This document shows positions 29,058-37,891 of a stretch of 64,000 bases of DNA, piece after piece. The DNA lies in the NCBI GenBank assembly GCA_945891505.1, contig CAMDDL010000009.1, forward strand, positions 23,053 through 87,052. Direction: 5' to 3'. This stretch comes from Maricaulis salignorans (GTDB lineage: Bacteria > Pseudomonadota > Alphaproteobacteria > Caulobacterales > Aquidulcibacteraceae). The notes beneath the pieces were generated by a model. That model worked only from the letters and a program-made list of their open reading frames with translations, searched no databases and was not told where the DNA came from. Each line of letters starts with the position of its first letter. The first letter of the stretch is position 1. The position numbers and the translations under genes are program-made.

Positions 29058-30151
29058 TGACCATCTCCAGATTTTGGCTGTTCGGTAGGTGCAGGTGTAG
29101 CAGGTTCGGCTGCTGGTGCCGCGCGGTTCTTTTCGATCTCTTTGATCTGGCGCTGCTGGGCTTCTGTGATTGCCTTTTGGCGCGCCATGCTGGCCTGCCG
29201 CTCACGCTCAATCTGCGCCAAAACTTCCGGGGAGACGGCCCCACCGGCCTGTTGGCCTGCTGGCAATGGCGTTTCGATGACGCGCACATTGGGCGGGATC
29301 TTTGTGCCAGGTGGCAGTTTTACGCCGGGAGGCAGGCGCACGATGCGCGGGTTTTCAGGGGTACCTTCGCCTTGCGCTTGACCTTGTGCCGCTTGAGCTT
29401 GCGCTTGAGCGGCCTGCATTTGCGCCATTTGCTCTTGCGTCATGCCACCTTGGCCTTGCCCGGCTTCTTCAGGAATAACCATCGGGATCTTGGAAGACGT
29501 TGCCTTGGCATCAATCACAGCAAGCGCTTGCCCAGCGCGCGCGCGCACGCCTTGGGGTGCTAGCGGGTCCATCTGCAACAACGCGTAGCTAGAGCGCGCA
29601 CCTGCAGCATCACCAGCCGACCAAGCAATCGCGGCAGCCAATTCACGCGCCAAGGGTGCAAACGCGCCTTTGCGGTCAATGATGGGCTTTAGGCGCGCAT
29701 TCATCTGATCCTTGGTCTCACTGTCGGCCGCAATGTAAGCTGCGCGCAGACGCGCCAGATCCGCCAGATCAGCATCGGCGATCTTTTTGGCAGCATCTTC
29801 GTAAGCAACCCGTGCTTCGGCGGATTTTGACTGTTCTTGCAACACGGCCGCGCGCTGCAACAAAGCTTGGGCAGCAAAGCCACTGGGGCCTGTTTTGCCA
29901 ATCTCAGCGAGGCTTTGAGCGCCACCGTTCAAATCGCCTGCCTGCAATTTCGCCATTGCGGCATCGTAGGCAATTCCTGCCTTATCAATTCCTTTGGCCT
30001 GCTCGCTCTGCCAGAATTGCCAACCAGCGCTGCCAGCCAGTCCCAAAACAATGGCCCCAATCACAAACGGGGCTGCCCGCTTCGCGAGATTTTCTGCGGT
30101 CTCTTTGCGTAGCTCATCTTCGGCTTCGCGAAATAAATCAGACACGCTCAC
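29054..30151 (-). CDS. YfgM-like membrane-anchored TPR protein
   Basis: A 365-residue protein. Short cytoplasmic start (SDLFREAEDELRKETAENLAKRA), one membrane helix (APFVIGAIVLGLAGSAGWQFW, about 27-47), then a TPR-like helical domain of the YfgM/ancillary SecYEG-translocon type (about 55-220). The last 140 residues are Gln/Ala/Pro-rich (MAQMQAAQAQAQAAQ; PPGVKLPPGTKIPP) and likely disordered, unlike E. coli YfgM. Position upstream of bamB-der fits YfgM, a periplasmic chaperone-network protein. Confidence 0.82.
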   Translation of the reverse strand: MSVSDLFREAEDELRKETAENLAKRAAPFVIGAIVLGLAGSAGWQFWQSEQAKGIDKAGIAYDAAMAKLQAGDLNGGAQSLAEIGKTGPSGFAAQALLQRAAVLQEQSKSAEARVAYEDAAKKIADADLADLARLRAAYIAADSETKDQMNARLKPIIDRKGAFAPLARELAAAIAWSAGDAAGARSSYALLQMDPLAPQGVRARAGQALAVIDAKATSSKIPMVIPEEAGQGQGGMTQEQMAQMQAAQAQAQAAQGQAQGEGTPENPRIVRLPPGVKLPPGTKIPPNVRVIETPLPAGQQAGGAVSPEVLAQIERERQASMARQKAITEAQQRQIKEIEKNRAAPAAEPATPAPTEQPKSGDGQ

Positions 30152-30281
30152 TTCTCCATCGATTCTAAAGGCGTCTCAGACATGAGACTTAGTGGGATAA
30201 CCTGTTGACGCTAAAGGTGGTGGTCACACAGGGCAAGGTTTGGGCTCGCGCGAAACTGCGACGATTTGAGGGCAAAAGCAC

Positions 30282-31109
30282 TCACGGTGCGCGTTTTAGC
30301 ACATAAGTCTCCGCTTCGGCAGGAAATGTCCGCTCCCGCACGTCTTGCGCATAATGGGCGGCAGCCTGATCAATGACGGTTCCGAGATCCGCATAGCGGC
30401 GCACAAATTTGGGTGTCCAAGGGAACATGCCCAACATGTCATCGGTTACAAGAATCTGACCGTCACATTGGGCAGAAGCGCCAATTCCAATTGTGGGTGC
30501 GCGGACCAGCGAGCTGACTTCGGCAGCAATATCTTCGGCAACGCCCTCTACGACTATGGCAAAAGCCCCTGCCCGGTCGGCAGCTAAAGCCTCGCGCAGC
30601 ACGCGGTCACGCTCTGCCTTGGTGCGGCCCTTGGCGCGAAATCCGCCATCGACATTCATCGCTTGGGGTCGCAAGCCCACATGGCCCATGACGGGGATGC
30701 CACGGTCGACCAGGAACGCAATCGTGTCAGCAATGCCTTCGCCGCTCTCAACTTTTACAGCTTGGCAGCCGGTTTCCATCATCACGCGGCTAGCCGAGCG
30801 CCACGCCACTTCATGGCTTTCTTCATAGGAGCCAAACGGCAAATCGACGACGACCATCGCTTGATTGGAGCCCCGCATCACGGCGCGGCCATGCAGGATC
30901 ATCATATCCAGCGTAACCCCAACCGTGGAACTTAAGCCGTGCACAACCATACCCAGACTATCGCCCACCAACAGCACATCGGCATGTGGGTCCAGCAGGC
31001 GCGCCATCGGGGCCGTATAGGCCGTCAAACAGACGACGGGAGACTTGCCCTTGCTGCCCGCGATGTCGCGCACAGTTTTGCGTTTGGTGGTATCGGTTTG
31101 AGCACTCAT
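30282..31109 (-). CDS. panB: 3-methyl-2-oxobutanoate hydroxymethyltransferase
   Basis: A 275-residue TIM-barrel enzyme forming ketopantoate in pantothenate/CoA synthesis. Motifs: VCLTAYTAPMARLLDPHADVLLVGDSLGMVVHG, the Mg-binding Asp residues, VKVESGEG, HVGLRPQ, and EGVAEDIAAE with the catalytic Glu. I chose the ATG before SAQTDTTKR; a further 20 in-frame codons upstream give a non-conserved Arg-rich extension. panC is not in the window. Confidence 0.95.
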   Translation of the reverse strand: MSAQTDTTKRKTVRDIAGSKGKSPVVCLTAYTAPMARLLDPHADVLLVGDSLGMVVHGLSSTVGVTLDMMILHGRAVMRGSNQAMVVVDLPFGSYEESHEVAWRSASRVMMETGCQAVKVESGEGIADTIAFLVDRGIPVMGHVGLRPQAMNVDGGFRAKGRTKAERDRVLREALAADRAGAFAIVVEGVAEDIAAEVSSLVRAPTIGIGASAQCDGQILVTDDMLGMFPWTPKFVRRYADLGTVIDQAAAHYAQDVRERTFPAEAETYVLKRAP

Positions 31110-31206
31110 GGCCGTGTCTCTACACCGAGGCGCGCGCAGGCTAAAGGCCCCACGCCTAATCTGCTGCATTTGTCATGATTTATAGCCAAAGCTAGCCGCG
31201 CGCAAA

Positions 31207-32619
31207 TCAGATATGAATCACGCGCCCATAAGCATCCAACACCGCCTCATGCATCATTTCTGACAAAGTCGGATGCGGGAATACGGTTTCCATCAATTGG
31301 GCTTCGGTGGTCTCCAAGGTCATGGCGATACCATAGCCTTGGATCAACTCCGTCACTTCGGTGCCGACCATGTGGGCACCCAAAAGCTCGCCCGTTTTCT
31401 TATCAAAAATGGTCTTGACCATGCCTTCAGGCTCCCCCAGCGCAATGGCCTTACCATTGCCGCTGAACGGGAATTTGCCGATGCGGATGTCATAGCCCGC
31501 AGCTTTGGCCTTTTCCTCGGTCAAGCCGATGCTAGCCACTTGTGGGTTGGAATAGGTACAGCCAGGGATGCGCGCCACATTGAGCGCGTGGGGGTGCAGG
31601 CCTGCAATCGCCTCAACACAGGAAACGCCTTCATGGCTGGCTTTATGGGCAAGCCAAGGCGCACCGGTCAAATCGCCAATTGCGTAAAGGCCTTTAACGT
31701 TGGTGCGGCCCATTGCGTCTGTCACCACATGGGTGCGATCCACGGTGACGCCGAGCTCTTCCAGACCTAAATTCTCAACATTGCCGACAATGCCAACGGC
31801 CAAAATGGCGCGATCGGCCTCGATGGTTTCAGTCTTGCCGCCACTTTCAATGGTCGCAGTGACGGTCGTAGCGCCGGGCCTCAAGCCCTTCACAGACGCA
31901 CCTGTGATCAAGCGAATGCCGCGCTTTTGGAACGCTTTGGCGGCAAAGCCTGAAATCTCAGCATCTTCAACCGGCAAAATCCGATCAAGCGCCTCTACCA
32001 CCGTGACTTCGGAGCCCAAGGAACGGAAGAAGCTGGCAAACTCAATCCCAATCGCGCCCGAGCCAATCACCAGCAAGCGCTTTGGCATAGTGTCGGGCAC
32101 CAGTGCTTCGCGGTACGTCCAGATCAGCTTGCCATCGGGGACAAGGCCAGCCGCAGGAATGGTGCGGGCCCGCGCACCTGTTGCTAGGATAACATGCTTT
32201 GCCGTGATGGTTCGGGTGCCACCGGCGGCGAGATCGACTGTAACGCCGGGGGCTTCTGTGCCCTTGGTCAGACGAGCGGTTCCCGCGATCACTTCAATCT
32301 TATTCTTCTTCATCAGATAGGTGACGCCGCCCGACAATTGCTTAGCGACTTTGCGCGAGCGATCCACAATCTTCGACAAATCAAAGCTCGCGCCCGTAAC
32401 CGACAGGCCATAGGCTTCGGCGTGCTTGATGTTTTCATAGACATCGGCCGAGCGCAAAAGCGCTTTGGTGGGAATACAGCCCCAGTTGAGACAGATGCCG
32501 CCCAAGGACTCGCGTTCTACAATGGCGGTCTTAAAACCCAATTGGGTAGCCCGAATAGCGGCCACATAGCCCCCGGGGCCTGATCCAATTACGACGACAT
32601 CCACGGTATCACTGGCCAT
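31207..32619 (-). CDS. lpdA: Dihydrolipoyl dehydrogenase (E3)
   Basis: A 470-residue FAD-dependent disulfide oxidoreductase that reoxidises dihydrolipoyl groups of E2 with NAD+. FAD motif VVVIGSGPGGYVAAIRATQLG, redox disulfide GGICLNWGCIPTKALL, NAD motif LLVIGSGAIGIEFASFF and the C-terminal interface His in TVFPHPTLSEMMHE are all seen. It lies 1.5 kb from pdhC, but yegP and marC intervene, so it is not in the pdh transcript. It may serve PDH and other 2-oxoacid complexes. Confidence 0.96.
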   Translation of the reverse strand: MASDTVDVVVIGSGPGGYVAAIRATQLGFKTAIVERESLGGICLNWGCIPTKALLRSADVYENIKHAEAYGLSVTGASFDLSKIVDRSRKVAKQLSGGVTYLMKKNKIEVIAGTARLTKGTEAPGVTVDLAAGGTRTITAKHVILATGARARTIPAAGLVPDGKLIWTYREALVPDTMPKRLLVIGSGAIGIEFASFFRSLGSEVTVVEALDRILPVEDAEISGFAAKAFQKRGIRLITGASVKGLRPGATTVTATIESGGKTETIEADRAILAVGIVGNVENLGLEELGVTVDRTHVVTDAMGRTNVKGLYAIGDLTGAPWLAHKASHEGVSCVEAIAGLHPHALNVARIPGCTYSNPQVASIGLTEEKAKAAGYDIRIGKFPFSGNGKAIALGEPEGMVKTIFDKKTGELLGAHMVGTEVTELIQGYGIAMTLETTEAQLMETVFPHPTLSEMMHEAVLDAYGRVIHI

Positions 32620-32682
32620 CCAAAACTCCTGATCTTAGATCACTCTTTAGCCTGCTTTCGGTCCTAGTTGGAAGGCCTTGAG

Positions 32683-33324
32683 CTACCCGATACCGAATGC
32701 CCCCTTTACGCCATCGACGATGAACTGTGCGGCTAAAGCTGCCAGAATAATGCCGAAAATGCGGGTAATCATGGCGGCAACTGTTGCGCCCATGATTTTG
32801 GTCAGGGGGCCGGCTAACAGAAACCCGATGAGGCACAAGAGTAGGTTCACGCCTGCACCAGCTAAAACCATGCCCTGCTCTGCAAAGTCTTTGGACTGAG
32901 CAAACAACAACATGATGGAAGCGATTGCACCCGGCCCTGAAATCAGCGGGATCGCAAGCGGGAATACCGACACATCCTCAAACCGCTCAGGATGTTTTTG
33001 GGCTTCGGCGAGAACTTTTTCGTTGCGCTCTTCGCGCCGTTCGGTCCGCTTTTCAAACAGCATGTCGACGGCGATCAGGAACAAGAGCACGCCGCCTGCT
33101 AAGCGAAATGCGTCGAGCGAGACGTGTAATTTGCCCAACAGCCATTGCCCGCCAAAGGCAAAACCGACGAGCACAATCGTCGCTACGCCCACCGACTTAA
33201 ACGCCATCTTATTCTGCCACGCCCGCGAGGTGTGCTGGGTCAAAGTGGCAAACATGGGTGCGACACCTGGCGGGTCGATCACCACAAAGAAGGTAACAAA
33301 GGCGGCGAGAAAGAGTTCGAGCAT
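32683..33324 (-). CDS. MarC family membrane protein
   Basis: A 213-residue integral membrane protein with six predicted helices, beginning LELFLAAFVTFFVVIDPPGVAPMFATLT, with PLAIPLISGPGAIASIM in the middle, a MarC/UPF0056 hallmark. A charged loop (EKRTERREERNEKVLAEAQKHPERFEDV) separates the halves. Function is not established; the early antibiotic-resistance assignment for E. coli MarC was not sustained. It is followed by lpdA. Confidence 0.9.
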   Translation of the reverse strand: MLELFLAAFVTFFVVIDPPGVAPMFATLTQHTSRAWQNKMAFKSVGVATIVLVGFAFGGQWLLGKLHVSLDAFRLAGGVLLFLIAVDMLFEKRTERREERNEKVLAEAQKHPERFEDVSVFPLAIPLISGPGAIASIMLLFAQSKDFAEQGMVLAGAGVNLLLCLIGFLLAGPLTKIMGATVAAMITRIFGIILAALAAQFIVDGVKGAFGIG

Positions 33325-33389
33325 GAGCGACCCCTAACCCACTTTGGGCTTTGGGTCATCCTCTAGCGAACAGTTACTGCATCGGTGTT

Positions 33390-33569
33390 TTAGCGCCGTG
33401 GGTCGTCAAAATCGCGACGCCGCGGGCGCACGTCTGGAAGGCGGGAAATTGGCCCACGCCGATCCACCAAAATGGCGCGTTCATCGCTTTCGCGCTCTTG
33501 GCCCAGCACGCGGACCGCAGGCTTTTTCTGCCCGCGGCCGCGCGGCCCCCCAAACCCAAACCAACCCAT
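33390..33569 (-). CDS. Small ORF, 59 residues, unknown
   Basis: An ATG preceded by GGAGCGGAG about 9 nt upstream opens a 59-residue reading frame starting MGWFGFGGPRGRGQKKP and ending RPRRRDFDDPRR. The product is hydrophilic and Arg-rich (about one quarter Arg), with GQERESDERAILVDRRG in the middle. Base composition and third positions look like neighbouring genes. It lies 65 bp upstream of marC on the same strand. I do not recognise it; nucleic-acid binding is only a guess from its charge. The other frames here look like shadows. Confidence 0.4.
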   Translation of the reverse strand: MGWFGFGGPRGRGQKKPAVRVLGQERESDERAILVDRRGPISRLPDVRPRRRDFDDPRR

Positions 33570-33668
33570 ATCCGGAATCTCCGCTCCGATTTTTGTGAGT
33601 TAACCTTAGCTGAGATTGGTTAATTCGGTCCGAGAGATCTTGGTTAAATAAATGTTGCAAAACAACAC

Positions 33669-33746
33669 TTGACCCCACTCGCGATCTCAGTGTCATATCC
33701 GCCAAGAATACAGCGAAGCAACCCAAGTATTCGTGCCCTAGGGAGG
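33669..33746 (+). promoter_or_regulatory. Putative yegP promoter and strong ribosome binding site
   Basis: TTGACC at 33669-33674 followed by an 18-nt spacer and TCATAT gives a possible sigma70-type promoter of weak match. A near-perfect Shine-Dalgarno, GGGAGGAG, ends 10 nt before the yegP ATG. The 200 bp around it are A/T-richer than the rest of the window. The promoter is tentative, the ribosome binding site clear. Confidence 0.4.
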
Positions 33747-33756
33747 AGTTTGTACC

Positions 33757-34074
33757 ATGTCAAAATTCGAGACTTATGAAGCCAAGGATGGTTTTCGTTG
33801 GCGCTTTAAAGCTACCAACGGTAATATCCTAGCCGATTCAAGCGAAGGCTATTCCTCAAAGGCGTCTCGTGACAACGGCATTGAACTCTGCCGCAAGGGT
33901 GAACTGAAGTATGAGGTCTTTGAATCCAAGGGCCAATATTACTGGCGTGCCAAGTCAAAGAACGGCAACATCATCGCCGATGGCAATGAAGGCTATAAGG
34001 CCAAAGCGAGCTGCGAGAACGGCATGGAATCCTTCCAGCGCCAAGCGCCAGACGCTCCAGTCGTCGAGGTCTAA
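33757..34074 (+). CDS. YegP family protein, two DUF1508 repeats
   Basis: A 105-residue protein built of two tandem copies of the DUF1508 unit: FETYEAKDGFRWRFKATNGN / ILADSSEGYSSKASRDNGIE and YEVFESKGQYYWRAKSKNGN / IIADGNEGYKAKASCENGME. These small beta-alpha domains are widespread with unknown role. The strong ribosome binding site suggests high expression. It is monocistronic, ending at a hairpin shared with pdhC. Confidence 0.93.
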   Translation: MSKFETYEAKDGFRWRFKATNGNILADSSEGYSSKASRDNGIELCRKGELKYEVFESKGQYYWRAKSKNGNIIADGNEGYKAKASCENGMESFQRQAPDAPVVEV

Positions 34075-34090
34075 ATTAAAGCTGAAATGA

Positions 34091-34115
34091 GTAAGGCAGG
34101 CCCGGCCTGCCTTAC
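34091..34115. terminator. Perfect inverted repeat between yegP and pdhC
   Basis: GTAAGGCAGG-CCCGG-CCTGCCTTAC, a perfect 10-bp stem with a 5-nt loop. It covers the pdhC stop codon and follows yegP by 17 bp. There is no long T-run on either side, but the position between convergent genes suggests a bidirectional terminator or 3'-end stabiliser. Confidence 0.55.
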
Positions 34116-35386
34116 AGCATCAGGCCGATGGGCTCTTCAATCAGGCTCTTGAACGCGGCTAGCCAAGCAGAGCCAATCGCCCCGTCAACCACCCGGTGAT
34201 CGCAAGTCAGCGTGACGCTCATCACGGTCGCAATAGCCAGCGCGCCATTTTTGACGACAGGACGCTGTTCCCCGGCCCCGACGGACAAGATGCAGCCTTG
34301 AGGCTCATTGATAATGCTCATGAAGCTCTTGATCCCCATCATCCCCAAATTGGAGATGGAGAAGGTGCCGCCGGCATAATCTTCGGGCATGAGTTTCCGG
34401 TTACGCGCCTTATCGGCCAAGCTCTTCATTTCGTCCGAGATTGCGGCAAGGCCCTTGGTCTCGGCTTTGCGGATCACTGGCGTGATTAAGCCACCATCAA
34501 TCGCGACGGCCACAGCAATATCTGCATGATGATGGATCAAAATCCCATCGGGTGTATAGGAAGCGTTCGCCGCTGGCACGCGCTTACACGCAAGTGCAGC
34601 CGCCTTAATCACCAAATCATTGACCGACACTTTGGCATTTTGCGCGGCCCCAACTTGATTGAGCTGCTTGCGCAATTCCAACAATTTGTCGATTTCCAGA
34701 TCAATGTTGAGCGGGAAATGCGGCACATCGCGGAAGCTTTCGGTCATGCGGCGCGCAATCGTCCGACGCATGCCGTCCAAGAGCACAATGTCATAGGTAC
34801 CGTCGGCGTATGGCAAGGGGCTGGGCGCACGCGGTGCCGGCGCCGCTGTCGGTGCAGCGGTTGGCGATGCAAGCGCTGCAACGGCTGTTGGCTGAGGCGC
34901 TTGACCTCGCGCAGCTTCGACATCGGCCTTAACGATCCGGCCATGCGGGCCTGTGCCGGTAACTTGGGCAAGGTTGATCCCGGCGGCTTCGGCGATGCGC
35001 TTGGCCAACGGTGACGCCATGATACGGCTACCATCTGTTGCGGCGGCCGGGGCGGTAGCCACTGGAGCCGCTGCTAGAGCAGGCGCAGCCGCAGGGGCTA
35101 CAGAGGCGGGTGTTGGTGCGGTAGGTGCCTTTGAAGGGGCATCGCCCTCGCCTTCAATGCGCGCAATCACAGCATTGACCTTCACGCCTTGGGTACCTTC
35201 GGCGACCAAAATCTCAAGGACCTTGCCCTCATCGACCGCTTCGACTTCCATTGTGGCTTTATCGGTTTCGATTTCGCACATGATGTCGCCAGACTTCAGC
35301 ACGTCGCCAACTTTGATATGCCACTTCGCCAGCACGCCCTCTTCCATCGTCGGGGACAAAGCGGGCATCAAAATGTCGATAGCCAT
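34112..35386 (-). CDS. pdhC: Pyruvate dehydrogenase E2, dihydrolipoamide acetyltransferase
   Basis: A 424-residue E2 core. It has one N-terminal lipoyl domain ([16 protein letters not shown]; lipoyl Lys in [15 protein letters not shown]), an Ala/Pro linker, the peripheral-subunit-binding domain ([34 protein letters not shown]) and the catalytic domain with the active-site [15 protein letters not shown] at 35386 has GAGGA nine nt upstream; the TTG two codons earlier is unlikely. It is 11 bp behind pdhB. Confidence 0.96.
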   Translation of the reverse strand: MAIDILMPALSPTMEEGVLAKWHIKVGDVLKSGDIMCEIETDKATMEVEAVDEGKVLEILVAEGTQGVKVNAVIARIEGEGDAPSKAPTAPTPASVAPAAAPALAAAPVATAPAAATDGSRIMASPLAKRIAEAAGINLAQVTGTGPHGRIVKADVEAARGQAPQPTAVAALASPTAAPTAAPAPRAPSPLPYADGTYDIVLLDGMRRTIARRMTESFRDVPHFPLNIDLEIDKLLELRKQLNQVGAAQNAKVSVNDLVIKAAALACKRVPAANASYTPDGILIHHHADIAVAVAIDGGLITPVIRKAETKGLAAISDEMKSLADKARNRKLMPEDYAGGTFSISNLGMMGIKSFMSIINEPQGCILSVGAGEQRPVVKNGALAIATVMSVTLTCDHRVVDGAIGSAWLAAFKSLIEEPIGLML

Positions 35387-35397
35387 GGGCAAATTCC

Positions 35398-36789
35398 TCA
35401 GCGATTGGTGACGGCGCGGGCGGCCGCGACGATATCTGCCGCATTCGGCAAGGATAGTTTTTCAAGATTGGCCGCATAAGGCAGCGGCGTATCTTTTTGG
35501 TGGACCCGCATCGGTGGCGCATCAAGCCAATCAAAAGCCCCGTCGATGACGCAGGCGATGACTTCAGCACCAACGCCCATCGGGCCCCAACCTTCTTCCG
35601 CCGTCACAAGGCGATTGGTCTTCTTGACCGAGGCGATGATGGTTTCGGTATCCAGCGGGCGCAAGGTACGCAGGTCGATCACTTCGGCGGAAATGCCCAA
35701 AGTGGCCAATTCTTCTGCCGCTTGCAGGGCAAAGCCTACCATGCGCGAATGCGCTGTAATGGTGAGGTCTGTACCTTCCCGACGCACTTTGGCTTTGCCA
35801 ATTGGCACAACCCAGTCATCACCCTCTGGCACCTCATATTCAATGCCATACAGAAGCTCATGTTCAAGAAAGACCACGGGATTGGGGTCGCGAATGGCAG
35901 CCTTAAGAAGCCCTTTGGCGTCGGCGGCATCATAGGGCGCGATCACTTTCAGGCCGGGTACGTTGCTATACCAGCTGGAATAATCATGGCTGTGCTGCGC
36001 ACCCACGCGCGAGGCCGCGCCATTTGGGCCCCGGAAGACGATGGGGGCACTAATTTGCCCGCCCGACATATAATGCACTTTAGCGGCGGAATTGATAATG
36101 TGGTCAATGGCTTGCATCGCAAAGTTCATGGTCATGAACTCCACAATTGGCTTCAAACCTGCCATTGCTGCGCCCACACCCATGCCGGCAAAACCATGCT
36201 CAGTAATCGGCGTATCGATCACACGACGGTCACCAAATTCTTCCAGAAGCCCACGACTAACTTTATAGGCGCCTTGGTATTGACCGACTTCTTCCCCCAT
36301 AAGGAAAACGTCTGGGTCGCGGCGCATTTCTTCGGCCATTGCGTCACGAAGCGCATCGCGCAAAGTCACTTTGACCATTGGCGTGCCAGGTGGAATTTCA
36401 GGATCGGCCAAGGCAACAGGTGCGCTCGCTGCAACCGGCGCTAGTGCAGCCGCAGGCGCAGGCGCTGCTGCCACCGGCGCAGGTGCATGAGGCGGCGTTA
36501 CCGCTTCTTCATCGCCAGAGATGCGCGCGATAGGTGTGTTGACTTTTACACCCTGACTGCCAGCGGCCACCAAAAGGGCTTCAACGACGCCCTCGTCGAT
36601 GGTTTCAACTTCCATCGTTGCCTTATCGGTTTCAATCTCGGCAATAACGTCACCTGCTTTGACCGTGTCACCGACCTGCACCAGCCATTTGGCCAAAGTG
36701 CCTTCCTCCATGGTTGGAGAGAGTGCGGGCATGAGGATTTCAATCGACAAGGCAGGCTCCGTATTGGTTAGATTAGGTTGGGCCTGCAT
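35398..36789 (-). CDS. pdhB: Pyruvate dehydrogenase E1 beta with N-terminal lipoyl domain
   Basis: A 463-residue E1 beta subunit. The first about 85 residues are a lipoyl domain ([27 protein letters not shown]), joined by an Ala/Pro linker to the transketolase-like beta domain ([40 protein letters not shown] and [27 protein letters not shown]). A lipoyl-bearing E1 beta is characteristic of alphaproteobacteria. It pairs with pdhA although a gene for a secreted protein lies between them. Confidence 0.96.
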   Translation of the reverse strand: MQAQPNLTNTEPALSIEILMPALSPTMEEGTLAKWLVQVGDTVKAGDVIAEIETDKATMEVETIDEGVVEALLVAAGSQGVKVNTPIARISGDEEAVTPPHAPAPVAAAPAPAAALAPVAASAPVALADPEIPPGTPMVKVTLRDALRDAMAEEMRRDPDVFLMGEEVGQYQGAYKVSRGLLEEFGDRRVIDTPITEHGFAGMGVGAAMAGLKPIVEFMTMNFAMQAIDHIINSAAKVHYMSGGQISAPIVFRGPNGAASRVGAQHSHDYSSWYSNVPGLKVIAPYDAADAKGLLKAAIRDPNPVVFLEHELLYGIEYEVPEGDDWVVPIGKAKVRREGTDLTITAHSRMVGFALQAAEELATLGISAEVIDLRTLRPLDTETIIASVKKTNRLVTAEEGWGPMGVGAEVIACVIDGAFDWLDAPPMRVHQKDTPLPYAANLEKLSLPNAADIVAAARAVTNR

Positions 36790-36870
36790 AAAGCAGGCCC
36801 GTCCTCTTCATCGTGCGTAGCAACGGCGACCGAGCACCGCTGAACTTAAAAACCCAAAGCGGGTCGCGTT

Positions 36871-37857
36871 CTATTTTTTCTTTTTGGCAGCAGGCGCCTT
36901 TACAGGCGGTGCTTTCTTGGCTGGCGCACGACCCATTTCTGGCGGTGCCAACAAGCCACCTGGCTTTTGGTGCTCGTTCAATTGGAAGCGAACAGCCGCA
37001 TATTCTTTTTCGAAAGCTGTTTTGCCGGGCTGGAACACAGCATTGACGCCATCTTGGACAATTTTCTGGATGACTTCATAATCTTCTTGGCCATTTTCCT
37101 GACGGCAGCTGCGTACTTGATTGATGCGGTCTGGCATCGCACGCAATTCATCCAACAGCGCATTAAAGCCATTGCGGGTGTTCTCATTGACAAAAGATTC
37201 GGCTGTAACGGTACCCAGCGCAGCAGGACATGCGGACGTGTATTGAGGCTGAGCCGCAGAACCGCTCAGACTGCCAACAAACCGACCTTTTGGTTCGGTC
37301 CAAGCAGACAAGGCTGCTTGTGGGGCTTCCACAACCGCCGCCTCACCCTTTTTCTTCGGGGCTTTCGGCGCAGGCAATTTGCTAATCCGCTCAATGTTAC
37401 CCGTTGCAGCAGCGTTCATGCCGTTAAAGGCTTTGGCTTCTTCATTGGCTGCGGCGGACAAATAGTCGCCGAGATTGATGCGGACGACGTCGATATCGCG
37501 CCGCGCATTTTCAACCAAGCAGTCTTCATAAGCGTCCCACTTTTCGCGAACAGCTTCAAAGCGACGCTTTTCACCTTCGACATAGGTCCGGCTGGTGCTT
37601 TCTTGAATGGCGGCCGCATCCATATCAAACTTAAAGGCTGGGCAGCTTGGGGTATAGGTTAGGCTATCAACCTTGCCACCGCTGAAGTTACCAGCATGCA
37701 CTGGAATGTTGCTGGCGGCAGGTGCAGGTGCAGGTACAGGTGCTGCAGCTGGCGTTGCTGATTGTGCAAACGCAGGTACGCCGCCAAATTGGGCACCAAT
37801 TGCAGCCACAAGGCCGATTGCAGCGGTTGCGATGAGAGTAGTCTTCATGGCTTTCAT
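36871..37857 (-). CDS. Secreted protein of unknown function inside the pdh cluster
   Basis: A 328-residue protein with a signal peptide (TTLIATAAIGLVAAIGAQFGGVPAFAQ). Two related halves follow, each with a Cys pair: CPAFKFDMDAAAIQESTSRTYVEGEKRRFEAVREKWDAYEDC, and later CPAALGTVTAESFVNENTRNGFNALLDELRAMPDRINQVRSC. It ends in a Lys/Pro/Ala tail (KKAPPVKAPAAKKKK). The halves look like one helical disulfide-linked domain duplicated. The start at 37857 has GGGAG upstream. It lies 34 bp behind pdhA, so it is probably in the pdh transcript. I recognise no family. Confidence 0.72.
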   Translation of the reverse strand: MKAMKTTLIATAAIGLVAAIGAQFGGVPAFAQSATPAAAPVPAPAPAASNIPVHAGNFSGGKVDSLTYTPSCPAFKFDMDAAAIQESTSRTYVEGEKRRFEAVREKWDAYEDCLVENARRDIDVVRINLGDYLSAAANEEAKAFNGMNAAATGNIERISKLPAPKAPKKKGEAAVVEAPQAALSAWTEPKGRFVGSLSGSAAQPQYTSACPAALGTVTAESFVNENTRNGFNALLDELRAMPDRINQVRSCRQENGQEDYEVIQKIVQDGVNAVFQPGKTAFEKEYAAVRFQLNEHQKPGGLLAPPEMGRAPAKKAPPVKAPAAKKKK

Positions 37858-37891
37858 CTCGTTTTCTCCCACAGGTGGCCCGCCTTTTGGC

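Noticed and set aside
31700..32320. Antisense open frame of 206 codons in lpdA
   Set aside because: It overlaps a full-length, motif-complete dihydrolipoyl dehydrogenase, and its product is Ser/Pro/Lys-rich with no recognisable domain.
33600..33647. Cluster of TTAA sites resembling CtrA boxes
   Set aside because: Three TTAA tetramers occur (33600, 33620, 33644) but spacings are 16 and 20 nt, not the 7 nt of the CtrA site.
35497..36444. Antisense open frame of 315 codons in pdhB
   Set aside because: It is the shadow of a clearly recognised E1 beta; the translation is rich in His/Arg/Gly and has no family-like motifs.
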